In this document: piece after piece, positions 24,641 to 36,688 of the stretch
Layout of the letters: every line of letters starts with the position of its first letter
Numbering within the stretch: the first letter of the stretch is position 1
Origin: Stratiolaelaps scimitus
Taxonomy: Eukaryota > Arthropoda > Arachnida > Mesostigmata > Laelapidae
Length of the DNA: 64,000 nucleotides
Assembly: GCA_019614645.1 (NCBI GenBank)
Contig: JABWDB010000067.1
Coordinates: 744,001 to 808,000, forward strand
Direction of reading: 5' to 3'
Translations under genes and position numbers: made by a program
The notes under the pieces: model-generated
Databases searched by the model: none
What the model was told of the DNA's origin: nothing
What the model saw: the letters and a program-made list of their open reading frames with translations, nothing else

Positions 24641-27378
24641 TCAATTGTCCTATGGGCTAATAGGCTAAGTTAACTAGCTAGATAGATAAATGCATACAAG
24701 TACGATTGTACATAGAATGAATGCAAAAACGAGTATATACCTATGTAACACAATAATAAAACGAAATTTTCCCATTTAAAAATAAATAAACTACGTTTCC
24801 ATGTGTTTGGTTCGGCGGCTGGTCTATATACAACCATTGAAATGGCCGTACATGATTATTGTTCAAAACATATTCTCATCATATGTCATAATCTAATGCA
24901 AACATTTATCAACGTTTAACGGCGAAAGCAAGTATATGGTCAAGAAAAAATGAAGGCCATACTGATGTTTTTTTATCATTAGCGAGTTCACGACACACCG
25001 ATTTATCAAACTATTTTCTATTTCGGGGGTCATTCAAATATTTTAAGATCGTGGCCACAAGTTTCCCAATGGTGAGTACGAACCTACGTATACTTTGAGA
25101 AATATCAGCTGGTCATTATCGACCTTTGACTAGGATCTCTCCTGGGACTCATTTAGAGTAGAAGAATGTGGTTTGCGCCAACTTTCTATGGTGGTTTTCA
25201 TAGCCGACCCCCCGGCTGAGCGCACAGCGAACACAACGAGTTACCTTCGCTGCTGTAGTTCTGCGGCAAAAGCCATTTCTACAGTGGCCGACTTTTCGAT
25301 TTGTACGCAGCTCAGGGCGCGTGAAAAATGCTCATGTTCATAGGCTCATGGCGGCATATTGATTCTTCGGCTAAACTGCATGGACCGTGGCTGAACGAAA
25401 ACAAAGTGGTTGGCTCAGGCGAATGGTGAGAACAATGTCCCACTAGCAAGGGGCAGAAAACCTGCTCATCCTGGGTCGCTTCTCGCAGATTACGGGTGAC
25501 TACAGGGGAAGAGGATGCGCAAAGATATTATCTATTCAATGGATGTCCACGGATAACGACACCCATCACTAATGTGCCGGCAACAACAATAACAAGGTAA
25601 ACAATAGGAAAGATCTGTTCACAGTTTGTACAGCAATGTAAACATAGAAGGAGTCCAGAAGGGCATTTCACTCACTATCTCTAGGAAGATCAAGATATAT
25701 TACAAATATATATTATTATATTATGTTATTGTAAATTGCAGTTATCTGCAACCTGTATTTATTGCCAACGTAGTAATTTTAGTTATTATTAAATACTAGA
25801 TATATAGTGGTACTGTAGCTAACGCGTCAGATATTACAGAGTAAAATATGGCATGTTCATTTCATTCATTCTATTTCTCGTCACAAAGTTTATTATGTAT
25901 TCTAATTAGAAATAGAATAAATGAACATATCATGTTTTAGTATGCATTATCTGATACGTTAGCCACAGTAATATTATATATCAAGTTTTCAACAATAAGT
26001 AAAAATAACTACGTATGCAGTAAATACAGATCGCAGCAAAAAACAGCAAGTTACCATAAACGCTAACCGAAAATGGACCTAACAGAACGAATCACTGGAA
26101 CCTCCTCTATTTATTGTTGAGATGTCGAAACTAGTTGAAATCTCAGGTCGTCAGGGCCCTTTCAACTTATGGTACTTGGTTGATACGATACAGGATGGGC
26201 TTGATGCCGAATCCCCTTAATGTGCGAAGTAGACGTGAGGTCGTCGTTGATCGACGTTCCCCGGGTCAACAAGGCCGGTGCAGCGCAACGAATTGCTTAA
26301 TGGGCTGCTTCCTGACGGAAAGCGGGTTAATTTGAAAGGCATGCACCACATGAGGCCCGGGCAGATTTAGGAGGCTTTTCCTTGTCTCCCACAACTAAGC
26401 GCGAACTCGAATAATACCCCGCCTTAGAACCATGCACCCACATACAGCATAGTGTCTTTAGAGATAGAGATATACTGTAGAGCACCTGCGATCACCTCGT
26501 GAAAAACTCGCCTTTTTAATCATACGTGACACCTTTAGTGACCTGAATGACTTGAAGCCTTGCCTGCCGCACAGTTGGGCACCATGTTTGACCAAGCTCT
26601 TTGGGCCATGTGGCTGCTGTAATAAGGGTGGGTGCTGCCGCATACGAGTCGTTCATCTGTTCAGTATTCAGATGAGGCAGGTGGCTTTCATCCTGTCCGC
26701 CGCAGCAAAAGCCTAGCGAGACACATCCGACACGCGGAAACTAACGCAATAATCAAAAGGGCATTCAGAGGCATTCACCAGTCGTTTTCTAACTAAAACA
26801 CGAAATAATCCGAGGCCACAAGTAGGCAAAATATGTATGTTAGGAAATGTCAATTATCTTTTAGACTATGAAATAAAAAATGTAACAGTCGCGACTCTGT
26901 TCACGAAGTATTTCTCTATTATGATATGCTTTGAGTGGAATATCTTTAGGTTCCTGGCGTAGTTTGAAGTATCGCCTCTGGTGACCACTCTGGAAGTGCA
27001 TATATATGATCCAACCTCTGTTCGATCACATTGAGAAATCCTGTCGTGCACAAAGAAAACTTTTCTCAAGGAAACCACCGCTATGCCTTTTTATCTAAAG
27101 GGTACTATCTCAAATATAAGTAAAAATATGTGAATAAAACAAGAAGAGTTTATTATGTGATAGTGGCATTCGAAATTGAATCGGGCACAACCTAGTTTTT
27201 GCTTGTTCCAAATTGTTGTCGGGCCGCTTTTTGTTTATGGTTACTGAGTATGGCATTTCTCAAAGGTAAAATATGTCAACCTTCTTGAGCGAATCCAGCG
27301 ACGATTTCTCCAAAGAGTAGAATCTAAATCGGCAGTAGGGAACCAATAGAAATGGGCTCGGCGCAAAACAAAATGAAA
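24641..27378. other. Intronic sequence, no gene recognised
   Basis: Includes AT-rich sequence at 25680-26010. A segment before 27300 (NLLERIQRRFLQRV) resembles the end of a LINE reverse transcriptase reading frame but is too short to assign. Confidence 0.35.
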
Positions 27379-27528
27379 GCCGGGAGTGTTAAGCAATTAA
27401 TCAGACTAATATAGAATGAAGAAATGTTTGAGAAGACGTACAACCTGACAGGAACCAGCTTAAGGAGAGGCTTTGTACTGAAACCAAAAGCAGTGACGGA
27501 CTCCCAGGGCGTAATGAACTTATTCTAA
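27379..27528 (+). other. Unidentified coding-like segment, copy 2 (decayed)
   Basis: Reads VKQLIRLI, an in-frame TAG, then NEEMFEKTYNLTGTSLRRGF and VLKPKAV, ending at a stop like copy 1 at 24503-24640. It is clearly related but interrupted. Confidence 0.35.
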
Positions 27529-27580
27529 TGGCGAAATGCCAGCGTTATCAACTCACAAAGCGTGATTATACACCTTTATT

Positions 27581-27584
<4 letters not shown>

Positions 27585-27619
<35 letters not shown>
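27585..27619. repeat. (TA)n microsatellite
   Basis: A 35-bp TA tract. It yields spurious poly(Ile-Tyr) frames on both strands. Confidence 0.95.
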
Positions 27620-27620
<1 letters not shown>

Positions 27621-28651
27621 GATGCCACTGAAACGTCGGGTAAGCAAAATATTTATAAATGGCGCTATCAGTGTAGGGATGCGCTGACCAGGCACCAGGA
27701 TACCTTTGCACATAATCAATTTCAATGGCTGTAACTCCACATCGGAAGGTTGACATAATTCGTCCTCATCGGCGTCGATTGTTTCGTCCCCACGAGCTTT
27801 ATCTCTCGGACTCTATACATATGTTATGTTGTACATGTAATAAGATATACCTACGAGACGTTATTTGTTAAAATAGCCTCTTTAACCATTGAACAGATAA
27901 AAGTAACATAATTATTTTGAGAAATATCTTTGGCTAGTTACAATTTTTACCACTTTGTGTGTGTTTTTTCGTAAATATTGTTACTGACTCTCTTTTTGAA
28001 ACGAGGTATAGATAGTCTGTTATAGAAAAATACCACGTTCGTGTTTGGTAGAAGGTTAGTGTTCTACCATGGTTTTAGCAGCTGGCTGTACCACAGTTCT
28101 TTAGATGATAGCTATACAAGGGTTTCATTTAAACAAATCACATAATCGAATAATCCTCTCGGTAGAAAATCAATCAGGTCTTCGTTTGTTTTTGCTCGAT
28201 TTTCCTCAAAAGAAGAGAATAGGGTTTTTCTCCCTTTTCCCCCTTCCTCGATACCATATTTATGCGGAGCCCTGCAGGGCGGGATGCCTTTAGTTATGCT
28301 AGATCTTCTACAACCCGGTTCAATGCCTGAAGAAGCCTCTCCCGATCGCCGCCGCCGCCGCCGCCGTCATCTTATCTTTTCTAATTCCTCATTTTTTTCG
28401 CATCATTCCGTCCAAGAAACGCGCGCGGTTGGACCAGCCGTCGGCTGTCGCGAGCATGGCGTCAACCGCCTGTTTTCAACTATTTGTCTGGGGGTAAAGT
28501 GCCCTAGATTGGCGAAGGCATCTCCTGCTATGATTCCCTTCATATTTTTAATAATATTGGACTGCTATAAGTGCCCTGGCTAGTGGAAATGTGGGGGGGG
28601 GGCGGGGTTAAGCAGTTTCTCAACTCATGTTTCTTACTTTGGTGGCGGCAG
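27620..28651. other. Intronic sequence upstream of the cassette-like exon
   Basis: Mostly noncoding. It includes a (CCG)n run at about 28350-28368, a G-rich run near 28593-28607, and a pyrimidine-rich stretch before the acceptor at 28651. Confidence 0.4.
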
Positions 28652-28783
28652 GTATCGCTATATTATCATGCTGAAGCATTTCTTGAGACTTGTGACGAAC
28701 ATGCCCACGAGGAGCATGTTGGAAACTATGCATTGTACCAGCTAAACTGGGCTTCTGGATTGCTAATCGATCTACGTGTTCAT
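28652..28783 (+). CDS. Candidate internal exon of unknown identity, in phase with the MICU exons
   Basis: The segment is bounded by a pyrimidine-containing acceptor (TTCTTAC...GGCGGCAG|GTATCG) and a near-consensus donor (CAT|GTAAGTT). It is 132 bp (44 codons), open in phase 0 at both ends. It encodes YYHAEAFLETCDEHAHEEHV, then GNYALYQLNWASGLLIDL, a compositionally normal peptide with an acidic, His-rich first half and a hydrophobic second half. I do not recognise the family. Its strand, position and phase allow inclusion between exon 331-603 and exon 50894-51047 without a frame change, so it could be an alternative cassette of the MICU gene. It could also belong to an unrelated nested gene. 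MICU proteins I know do not contain this segment. Confidence 0.4.
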
Positions 28784-31627
28784 GTAAGTTCACACGGCTC
28801 TACATAAACAACATACGAGATATATTTTCGTCTATATCCTGCGCTGGCCCCTATCATTTCGGGGATCGCTCACTTCGAAATGTACCCCTTTGAGGCGTCC
28901 TAAAGTCATCTCTCGGTCTCACAGTGCTTACCATTTCAAAAGAATTAGCTGCTGTTAAGCGACACATATTAATCCGAAGGACAACCTTGCAGTTCGGGCT
29001 CCTTTCTCTTTCAAAATTGAACTATATCCTGTATGGCCTAGTTTAGTCATTAATTTCTAAGTAGTGTTTCAATTATCAGAGGCAATGTTTTAGAAATATG
29101 GGTTATTAAGATCGGACAACAATGATATTTAGTCTCATGCAAGACCTATCGCGTAGCTCAGAATGAACCAACGAACTACATATATACGATATAGCTGGCC
29201 ATATTATTTTGTACAGCCTAGGATAATTATTTTAAGATCATGGTGAACAATCTCAAATCCCTGCATAACTGTTGTATGGCCAGGTGTTCTAACCTTTCCT
29301 CAAATGCGGGTGTGTTCTTTTTTAGCAATATTGTTAATGGTTATATTTTTTGAAAATCAATGTATGCATGTGAGCGGTTCCACGCCAAATCGAAAAGTAG
29401 ATGTTCAACCTAAAGAACGTTAGAATATTTTGGTATATTCCTTTTACATATCGCATTGTAGATTTTCTCGTTTTCAGAACGATCAGAGCTCAATGGAACA
29501 AACCTACCCACTTGCTTTGGGCCATACACATATGGACAAGGTCACGCCAAATTTGAGTGAAGTTTGAGCAAGTTCGAGTGGCTACTGCAGGCTGACAATT
29601 GTTTGTGGTATGTGTTAGTGGGTTTTTGGGTATTGGAGGATGGAATACATTGTTATAATATTTATGGATATTCTGGTACTTTTTGTGACTCGACCCGAAA
29701 CAGGCTAGGTGGAACAGTAGTTGATGTTAAAATTAATATAAGAGTAACCAAAGTATTATTAAATGAGAAACGCGCAGAGCGCGCGTGGGTAAAAGTAGTC
29801 ACTAAATAGCAGAACAACATTCGTGAAACTAATTACGATCCGAGATTAACAATTTCTGTCTTTGTCTCAGCGAAAAAGGTAGTGGGCTTCGATGCTTTGA
29901 GTGTTAAGTGGCCATTATAGGAAGTGAGATAATAAACACGTTCTTCTGAAGGACTGAATAGAGTATTCAAAAGGAAGCTTTGAGCTCATATTTACAGCTG
30001 TGTACCAATTTTTCAAATTCTGGATTGATGTTGGTAAACAAGAAAATAGCGACCAAAACATTTCACAATGTCTCCTCTATCGGTTTCTGCCGAATATTCC
30101 GTTAAACGACATATCCCTTTGAATAAAACTAATTAGAATGCCGTGAAACGATTAATCCTTTTGAATTAAATTGATCCTCCGTCGATGTAAAATATTATTC
30201 TACCATTACTAATATGAAATGACGCTCGACGAACATGAAACACACATGTATCTATGTTTAGATAAGCATAGTGGCTCTACAATTTTTATTTCACTCTCAA
30301 CGTTCTGCTCCATGTTATCGTACCATATCATAGAATTGGATAGAATAAATTGGCTGCCTGACACCTGCGATTGTTTTGCTGGAGCCCTCCCATTCAGTTC
30401 TCTTTGTATGCGGCAACAACTTATCCTTCGGTGACAGCAAACGAAGGCTGATCCTCTCTTATTAGCATCTTTCTTCTCAGCTGAGTATGTCCTGTTGTCG
30501 ACCTTTTTTGTGTCTGCCCGCTTCTTTATTCCCTGTGAACTTCTAAGCGCTCTGAGTTAAGCCTCTTTATAAGCTGCTTGGGTGCCAAAGTAGGCCAAGG
30601 TCCATGGACAAGTCCCACTGAGTTCATTCCAAGACAATAGGAAACTCTTCTTCTATATATATATATATATATATATAATATAGTTATGAATTCAGTCAAA
30701 ATTATGGCGTATAATTATCTTATATTTTTATTATTTACGCCTCCTACTTATCTTGTGAAAAATTGTTTTTACTATATTTACCCCGTCCAACGTTTACTGA
30801 TTTAATCGCTATTTATATATACATTTTTGCTCGTCGCTGTTTAATTATTTTATTATATATTCCTGCCAATGTGTATTATTTGACACTATCGATGTTTTCT
30901 TTCGCGCTCTATTGTTTTTGATCGATTATCTCCCCTTACCATTATGGAGTGTCCTCTGCGTAACCAAGTGCCGCCCGGATGGGTCATCCCTGCCAAGTAG
31001 GCCCTCCGCTCTGCCTAACTCAAATTATTGTCGTTATGCAATCTTCGAGTCTGGCGGTGAAGTTCTGAGACATTGTCAGCGACCTCAGAAGGCTGGTCGC
31101 CCTATTACATGTTCACCACTGGTTGAGAGTCTGTCGAGTGGAATGGTTATCTCTCTGTTGCGATAGCGCAATTTGGTGTATGATTGAAGTGAGGACGATA
31201 CGAAATGGGACGGTTAGTTTATTTCGGTACCTGTGTACGATTAAAAAGTTCGAATGTCGACCGAATGATAACGAATGTCAACCTTATTCTGATTGAAGTG
31301 TATCAAGATCGGTGAAGATCATGATATGACAATTTAAAGCGTATGTTTGATATTGCCAAATTCAGAGGCGAGAGGATCGACGGAGAGAGATTGATCTCCT
31401 GGACCTGTGACCACGTAATGAAATCCCTTTGCTTAATTATGGTTGATATAATTTCGGGAGAAGTTCCACTAATAGTTCTGTATTTTTTCTCTTCGTGATA
31501 AGTTGATAGTTGAGACTATCTTAGATTTATATTATTTTCAAGCCCCGAAATTCCTTAGATCGCCGACTTCAGCGCAATTTCTCCCCAGATAACCAAACAT
31601 TCCCCTCAAACTTTCCGTCCTATTATA
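28784..31627. other. Intronic sequence, no gene recognised
   Basis: AT-rich with a (TA)n tract at 30654-30677. No further splice-bounded exon or transposon end found before the mariner at 31628. Confidence 0.4.
30654..30677. repeat. (TA)n microsatellite
   Basis: A 24-bp TA tract. Confidence 0.9.
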
Positions 31628-31659
31628 TTAGGTAGTCCCCAGCAAATTGTCGCGCCTTT
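31628..31659 (+). repeat. Mariner left terminal inverted repeat
   Basis: Starts TTAGGTAGTCCCC and ends in GTCGCGCCTTT. It pairs with 32881-32912 with a few mismatches. Confidence 0.9.
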
Positions 31660-31772
31660 CGGATGGCGCACAGCCCGAACTACGCCACACAATGCGTTCA
31701 TTTTTGGAGTGGGCACGCGGTAGGAACGTGGCTTCCTTTCGAACACTGAGTGGTTTCGATACGATCAGAAAG

Positions 31773-32825
31773 ATGGACGCTGCAGCAAAAAGTTCAAATT
31801 CCCCCAAAAATCAACGGGAAATCATCAAGTTTTTGTTTCTCCAAAAACACCCTCCAGCTGAAATCCATCGACAATTAGTGAACGCGTACGGTAGGTCTGC
31901 CTTATGCCTGCGAACGGTGCAAAATTGGTGCAAGCGATTTAGCAGTGGAAATATGGACATCGATGACCATCGAGGTGGGGACCAGCAATCAGGTGCGACA
32001 AGGGACGAACGGATTGACATAATTAGGGCAGCTTTTGAGCAAACTAGAGCTTGGTCCATGAGGTCTTTGTCGGCTGAAACTGGGATTCCTCGGGTGACAT
32101 GTCATAAAATTGTCACCAATGTACTGAAGATGAAGAAAATCAATGCAAAATAGGTTCCCCATATACTGACTGCTGAGCAGATGAAAATGCGTGTGGAGTG
32201 TTCGACATCTAATTTGAATACTTATACGCAACAAACCAGTCGCTTAGAGCACACCGTGTCGATAGACGAGACATGGGTTAGCCTGCATAGACCCCCTGAG
32301 AAGGACCAAGCAAAACAGTGGCTCCGACAAGGTGAAGTGGCGGCGTCTGTGGCAGTGCCAGATAGATTCGGACGAAAGGTGTTGATGATACTCGCTCTGG
32401 ATATCAAGGGTGTTTGCTATTACGAAATATTAGCGGCAAACGAAAAACTCAATGCTCCCCGATATCTCGGCTTCATGAAAGGATTGATGAACAAATGGCG
32501 TGGGGATCGACAGCACCGAGTGTGGTTACTCGACGACAACGCAAGACCTCACCGCACTGCTGAAATTACGACCTGGATGGAGGGGAACAATATTGAGCGA
32601 TGGCATCAACCCCCATATTCTCCTGATTTAAGCCCATGTGATTATGGTTGTTTCCATGCATTAAAAAGGGCAATAGGTGGGGTTCCATATGCAACCGTCG
32701 AGTTACTCACAAAAGCAATAGATAACGAAATTATATATGGAAACGCAAATGGTAAATATTTGGCTATTTCAAAACTCCCAGAGCGCTGGAATCGGTGTGT
32801 CAATAAAGCTGGAGAGTACCTCTAA
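31773..32825 (+). pseudogene. Mariner transposase (DD34D) with one nonsense codon
   Basis: The frame has 350 codons plus stop, the usual mariner length, from ATG 31773 to TAA 32823-32825. Codons 1 to ~120 form the two helix-turn-helix domains that bind the terminal repeats (FLFLQKHPPAEIHRQLVNAY; SLSAETGIPRVTCHKIVTNV). Codon 127 is TAG (32151-32153) where related copies have TGG, destroying the Trp of the WVPHEL-type linker signature. After it the catalytic domain is intact: Asp165 in SIDETWVS, Asp255 in LLDDNARPH and Asp290 in YSPDLSPCDYG. Thirty-four residues separate the last two, giving DD34D. No frameshift is present. The transposase would cut at the repeat ends and insert at TA. Without readthrough only a truncated DNA-binding domain is made. 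Confidence 0.92.
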
Positions 32826-32880
32826 CTCATACCAAAAGATCTTTGTTCTAACTCATTTAGTTCAAAAGTTATTGGCATTT

Positions 32881-32912
32881 AAAGAGGCGACAGTTTGCTT
32901 GGGACTACCTAA
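32881..32912 (-). repeat. Mariner right terminal inverted repeat
   Basis: Reverse complement starts TTAGGTAGTCCCAAGCAAAC and is followed outward by a TA. Confidence 0.9.
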
Positions 32913-32914
32913 TA

Positions 32915-34241
32915 TATATATATATATATATGCTGCGTGACATATAGCTTAAGCGAGCTTAAGCATTGTTGACCCAAAAATAATCAGACTTCGATCATGT
33001 TGCGCCGAATTCTTATTCTTGGTCGGTTCGAATTCAAATTTGGCGGGTAATGAGACACAACAATAAGCAAGCAGACGGCGCGAAGGCCGCTACCATTCGT
33101 CTTTCGTTGGGTGTTCGGAATGGCAACCGCTGGAGCAGGTCCCTCAGACTTGCAGTTTCACAAGATTAGTGTCAGGTTTATGTTTCAAAAGAAGAAATAC
33201 CTAGGTGAAATCCATCGAAGGTTGGTTAGCGTGCACGACCCTAATGCCCTGAATCGACGACAGGTACGCCGTTAATGTGCGCAGTTTAGGTAAGGCTGCT
33301 GGGACATTAATAGACATCGAGGGCATCCACCACTTCCCGAATCTCAACCCGACGAACGGATCGAGACAACCGAAAAAGCTTTTTAGCAAATTAGAGCTTG
33401 GTCATTGATGACTTTGTCCGCTGAAATTCGCGTGCCTCATGAAACATGTCGTCGAATTGTTAAAAATAATCTGACGATGCAGAAAAAAAGTGCAAAATGG
33501 GTCCCTCATTAACTCGGTTCTGGCCAACTGAAAATGCGTGAAGAGTGTTCGCGAGACAATTTGAAGATATATAGGCAGCAAAAGAGTCGCTTACAGCATA
33601 CCATTGCAGTGGACGAGACATGGGTCAGCCTGTATAGGGGAACGGAATAAGATAAAGTGAAACAGTGGTTACGACCACGTGAACAGGCAATAGCGGTAGC
33701 AGTACTAAATAGATTCGAGCCTAAAGTAATGGTAGCACTTGACATGGATTTCAACGGAATTTGCTACTACGAGATTTTGGGTCTGAAAGAAAACACTGAC
33801 TCGGTTCGATATCTCGAGTTCTTGAAGGGACTCATGAATAATTGGCATGGCAATAGGAAGCACCGAGGGTGTGGCTGCTCGATGACAATGCTAGGGTATA
33901 TCGTAGCAATGAAATTACGTCCTGGCGTAAGGCCAACAAGATTGGGCGATGGCATCACCCCCTCCCTATTCTTCCTATTTAAGCCCCTGTGACTATGGTT
34001 GCTTCCATCGATTAAAGAGGTCTATAGGTGGCAAAAGGTATGCAAACATCGATTTACTCCGAGAGGCCTTAAATAACGAAGTTATAAATGGTAATAGAAA
34101 TGGTGCATACCTAGCCGTTAGAAGGCTGCCAGAACCTTGGGACCAGTGTATAAATAAAAGAGGTGCATACCTCTAGCTCAAACTGAAAATCCTTATTTTA
34201 ACTTACTTAGTTTAGCCGATATTGAAATTTATATGTGCCTA
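32915..34241 (+). mobile_element. Decayed mariner copy adjacent to the intact one
   Basis: A diverged relative of the element at 31628-32912 lies head-to-tail immediately after it. The right end is probably the CCTAA at 34237-34241 followed by TA. The left terminal repeat could not be recognised, so the left boundary is arbitrary between the TA array and 33118. Confidence 0.7.
33118..34176 (+). pseudogene. Mariner transposase pseudogene
   Basis: The frame starts MATAGAGPSDLQFHKISVRF and aligns along its length with the transposase at 31773-32825. It has several in-frame stops (for example after RRQVRR, in the AF*QIRAWS block and in the linker WVPH*L). A frameshift around 33870-33950 splits the DDNARPH and YSPDL blocks, with the last part in another frame (YSSYLSPCDYGCFHRLKRSI). 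The first catalytic Asp survives in VDETWVS. The second motif can be recovered only by changing frame, and YSPDL has become YSSYL. Divergence indicates a separate, older insertion, not a duplication of its neighbour. Confidence 0.88.
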
Positions 34242-34938
34242 ATATATATATACTGGGTGTTTGTAAAGTTACGCAATTCTACACGAGACTAGCTGAAGTT
34301 TGGCTGTTTTAGCTCTTCTGCTCTCTGTTTTGCAGATATATATTTGGACAGCAATGTACTCTGTTGAATAATCATTAAATCTATAATGCGCATATATATA
34401 TACACTACCAGTAATTCACTTAAACAATGGCAAGTCATCATCAGCGTTAATATAACTTTATAAGTCGTATGCTTTTATCCAATAATCATTATTAAGCAGC
34501 CACGATTATCAATTTAGGCGTGCCTTTGCCAGGAGCTCTGGCGATGCTAATAAAATTATCTTCTGTTATTGGTGTATGAGTAAATAAGAATCGGGCCAGC
34601 GTTCTCGGTGAAAACATCTGCTCTCTTCACTAGCTCGAAGTAGTTCCTACTGTTTCTATGTAAATGCAATCCCATATGCATTTCTAAAGGGAAAAAGAGT
34701 CAAAACCATGAAATAGTTTCCTTAGGGTTCAGAAGACCTTCCTGGATAGATTTATATATATAATATACAGATCTCGGGGGAGCAGACTTATAATTTGGCA
34801 AGACGTGTAACTCAGCAGCTGGAAAAACTATGCTTCGAGTTAAGAAAAAGGAATTTTACGGATGGAACAGATACTTATTCTACTGTAAGGATCCTTTTTC
34901 TAATTGTAAAACTATTGTAAGCCACTTTTGCCTCGACC

Positions 34939-34961
34939 ATTATATATATATATATATATAT
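34939..34961. repeat. (TA)n microsatellite
   Basis: A 23-bp TA tract. Confidence 0.9.
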
Positions 34962-36596
34962 GTATAAAGGACGACGGTTGAGGATGCAGTGTAACACTTA
35001 GGCGGGTAATGATGGCACTCTAGTTTCCTCATGGCTTTCTCTGTTTACCCTGCCTTTTAGATTCTGTTAGACTCTGACGTGACGGATCAGCCGGGCCTAA
35101 TCGGATTTGAAATATTCAGCGCAGCTGACCTCCGCTTGCTACCGACTACGCTAATAATGGCGATGCAACCCAATTTTCAGCGGGCGAATGCCTCCCAACT
35201 CAGTAATGAGATGTCTAGCATATACGAATTAGATGTGAATTTAAATATATGTTGGCTAATTTTGATGATTAGTTGCAAGCATTATTAATTTATATACAGA
35301 TTATGAAAACATTGAAGAAACGGGTCTATTGTAACAGTTACTACAAACGCGCCAGTTCAGTATGATATTTGTGCCCACAACACCTCATACCCACAACATA
35401 TTCAAGATTCTTTCTCATTTTGCCACGCCCTGCGCATCCCTATTGTAGAGGCATTTACCCTGAATTTTTGTGTTAATTATTATAGTGTTGAGGGGTGAAA
35501 CTCACCGACGTCACGAGCCAAGCACACACATCAAGGTGTTAGTCGACGTTGGTTGTCCACGTTTAGGAAAATAGAGCTATTGTTTTGATAGCTTTCAAGT
35601 ACACGCCGTACAGTACAGAGCCTTTTGGAGAAAGAGGTTTCTCTAGCGATTCTCGTTTCGACGCTATGCTTGCCAAAGAAACAAAGAATGAGTGAGTGAG
35701 AGGGACAGGGGTAGTTGTGGAGAATAGGGCAGATGAGCGAACCAAATTAGTAGAAAGCTTGCCTCGCTCTTGATCTCAAGGATAAAACAAATTTAATGGC
35801 GGCGGATTATGCCGACTAAATGTGTGTCTTCTCTTCGATTACCACTGTGTAAGTGTACCACTCGCTTTGCTGCGCTTACCAGTTCAGATGATGAATATTT
35901 ACCATATTCGATCTTTACTCTGGAATGAGCTCGCTAATACGTTGGCTGTTATATTTCCCATCTTATGATAGAATCATGTGTAGGCTTCACTGGCCTTAAA
36001 GTAGACGGCGTGTCATGCCACTGCCTGGCAGTATCCACTTACGCCAACGCCAACCAGTGACAAGCGTGTGAAAAGAAACTGAAGCCGTTGGTGTGAAGAA
36101 ATGGCGAAGAGAGAGAGAGAGGTCCATTCGCGATGCATTGGGTGAATAATGGAGGTGAAGGATGCTTTTGGCCCTCTGGGTAAGAAAGAGCCGTTTAGGG
36201 GCTCGAAAGACGGAGAATGGCTACAGATATATATCATCACTTCGCTTGGCAATACAGCAGGCGACAGGGTCACCAGCTCTCTCATATTTGGGTTATACAG
36301 CGCAGTGTCATGCTGTCCAACAAAAATACGACAGGGTATTATGGTGCCAGACACACAAGCGTTAACCCCCACTAGCGTATAGAGCTGGTTCGTAGGTATA
36401 TAGGTGTGAATTATTGTATAAGCCCAAATGTACGCAGATCATAAGGATGTAAGCACTTCCACCTTAGAATCGTTTGGTTACTTTTTTACTATACCAGAGG
36501 AAATGGTGGCCCTACCAAAAAAAAACTGTCGGGGTGCTGCCATAGTTATTCCGTATTCCGATAGACTCAGGTTTTACTTAGGTTATTTTGGACCTG

Positions 36597-36688
36597 GCGT
36601 AACGACTAGGTTAGGTTATACACATAATTATGTAAACAGCCAGCGTAACGACTAGGTTAGGTTATACACATAATTGTGTGAACAGGCA
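36597..36688. repeat. 46-bp tandem duplication with TAGGTTAGG core
   Basis: Two 46-bp units, each containing GCGTAACGACTAGGTTAGGT followed by TATACACATAATT. They differ at a few positions near the end of each unit. The core resembles two arthropod telomere units but is not an array. Confidence 0.85.

Larger units (their letters stand above)
31628..32912 (+). mobile_element. Mariner element, nearly intact, TIR- and TA-bounded
   Basis: The 1285-bp element has 32-bp terminal inverted repeats beginning TTAGGTAGTCCCCAGCAAAT on the left and TTAGGTAGTCCCAAGCAAAC on the right (reverse complement). TA dinucleotides flank both ends (31626-31627, 32913-32914), the expected mariner target duplication, though the right flank is a TA array. 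Length and gene content match a full mariner with one transposase gene. One nonsense codon interrupts that gene. The right end lies directly against a (TA)n tract and then a related decayed copy. Confidence 0.92.
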
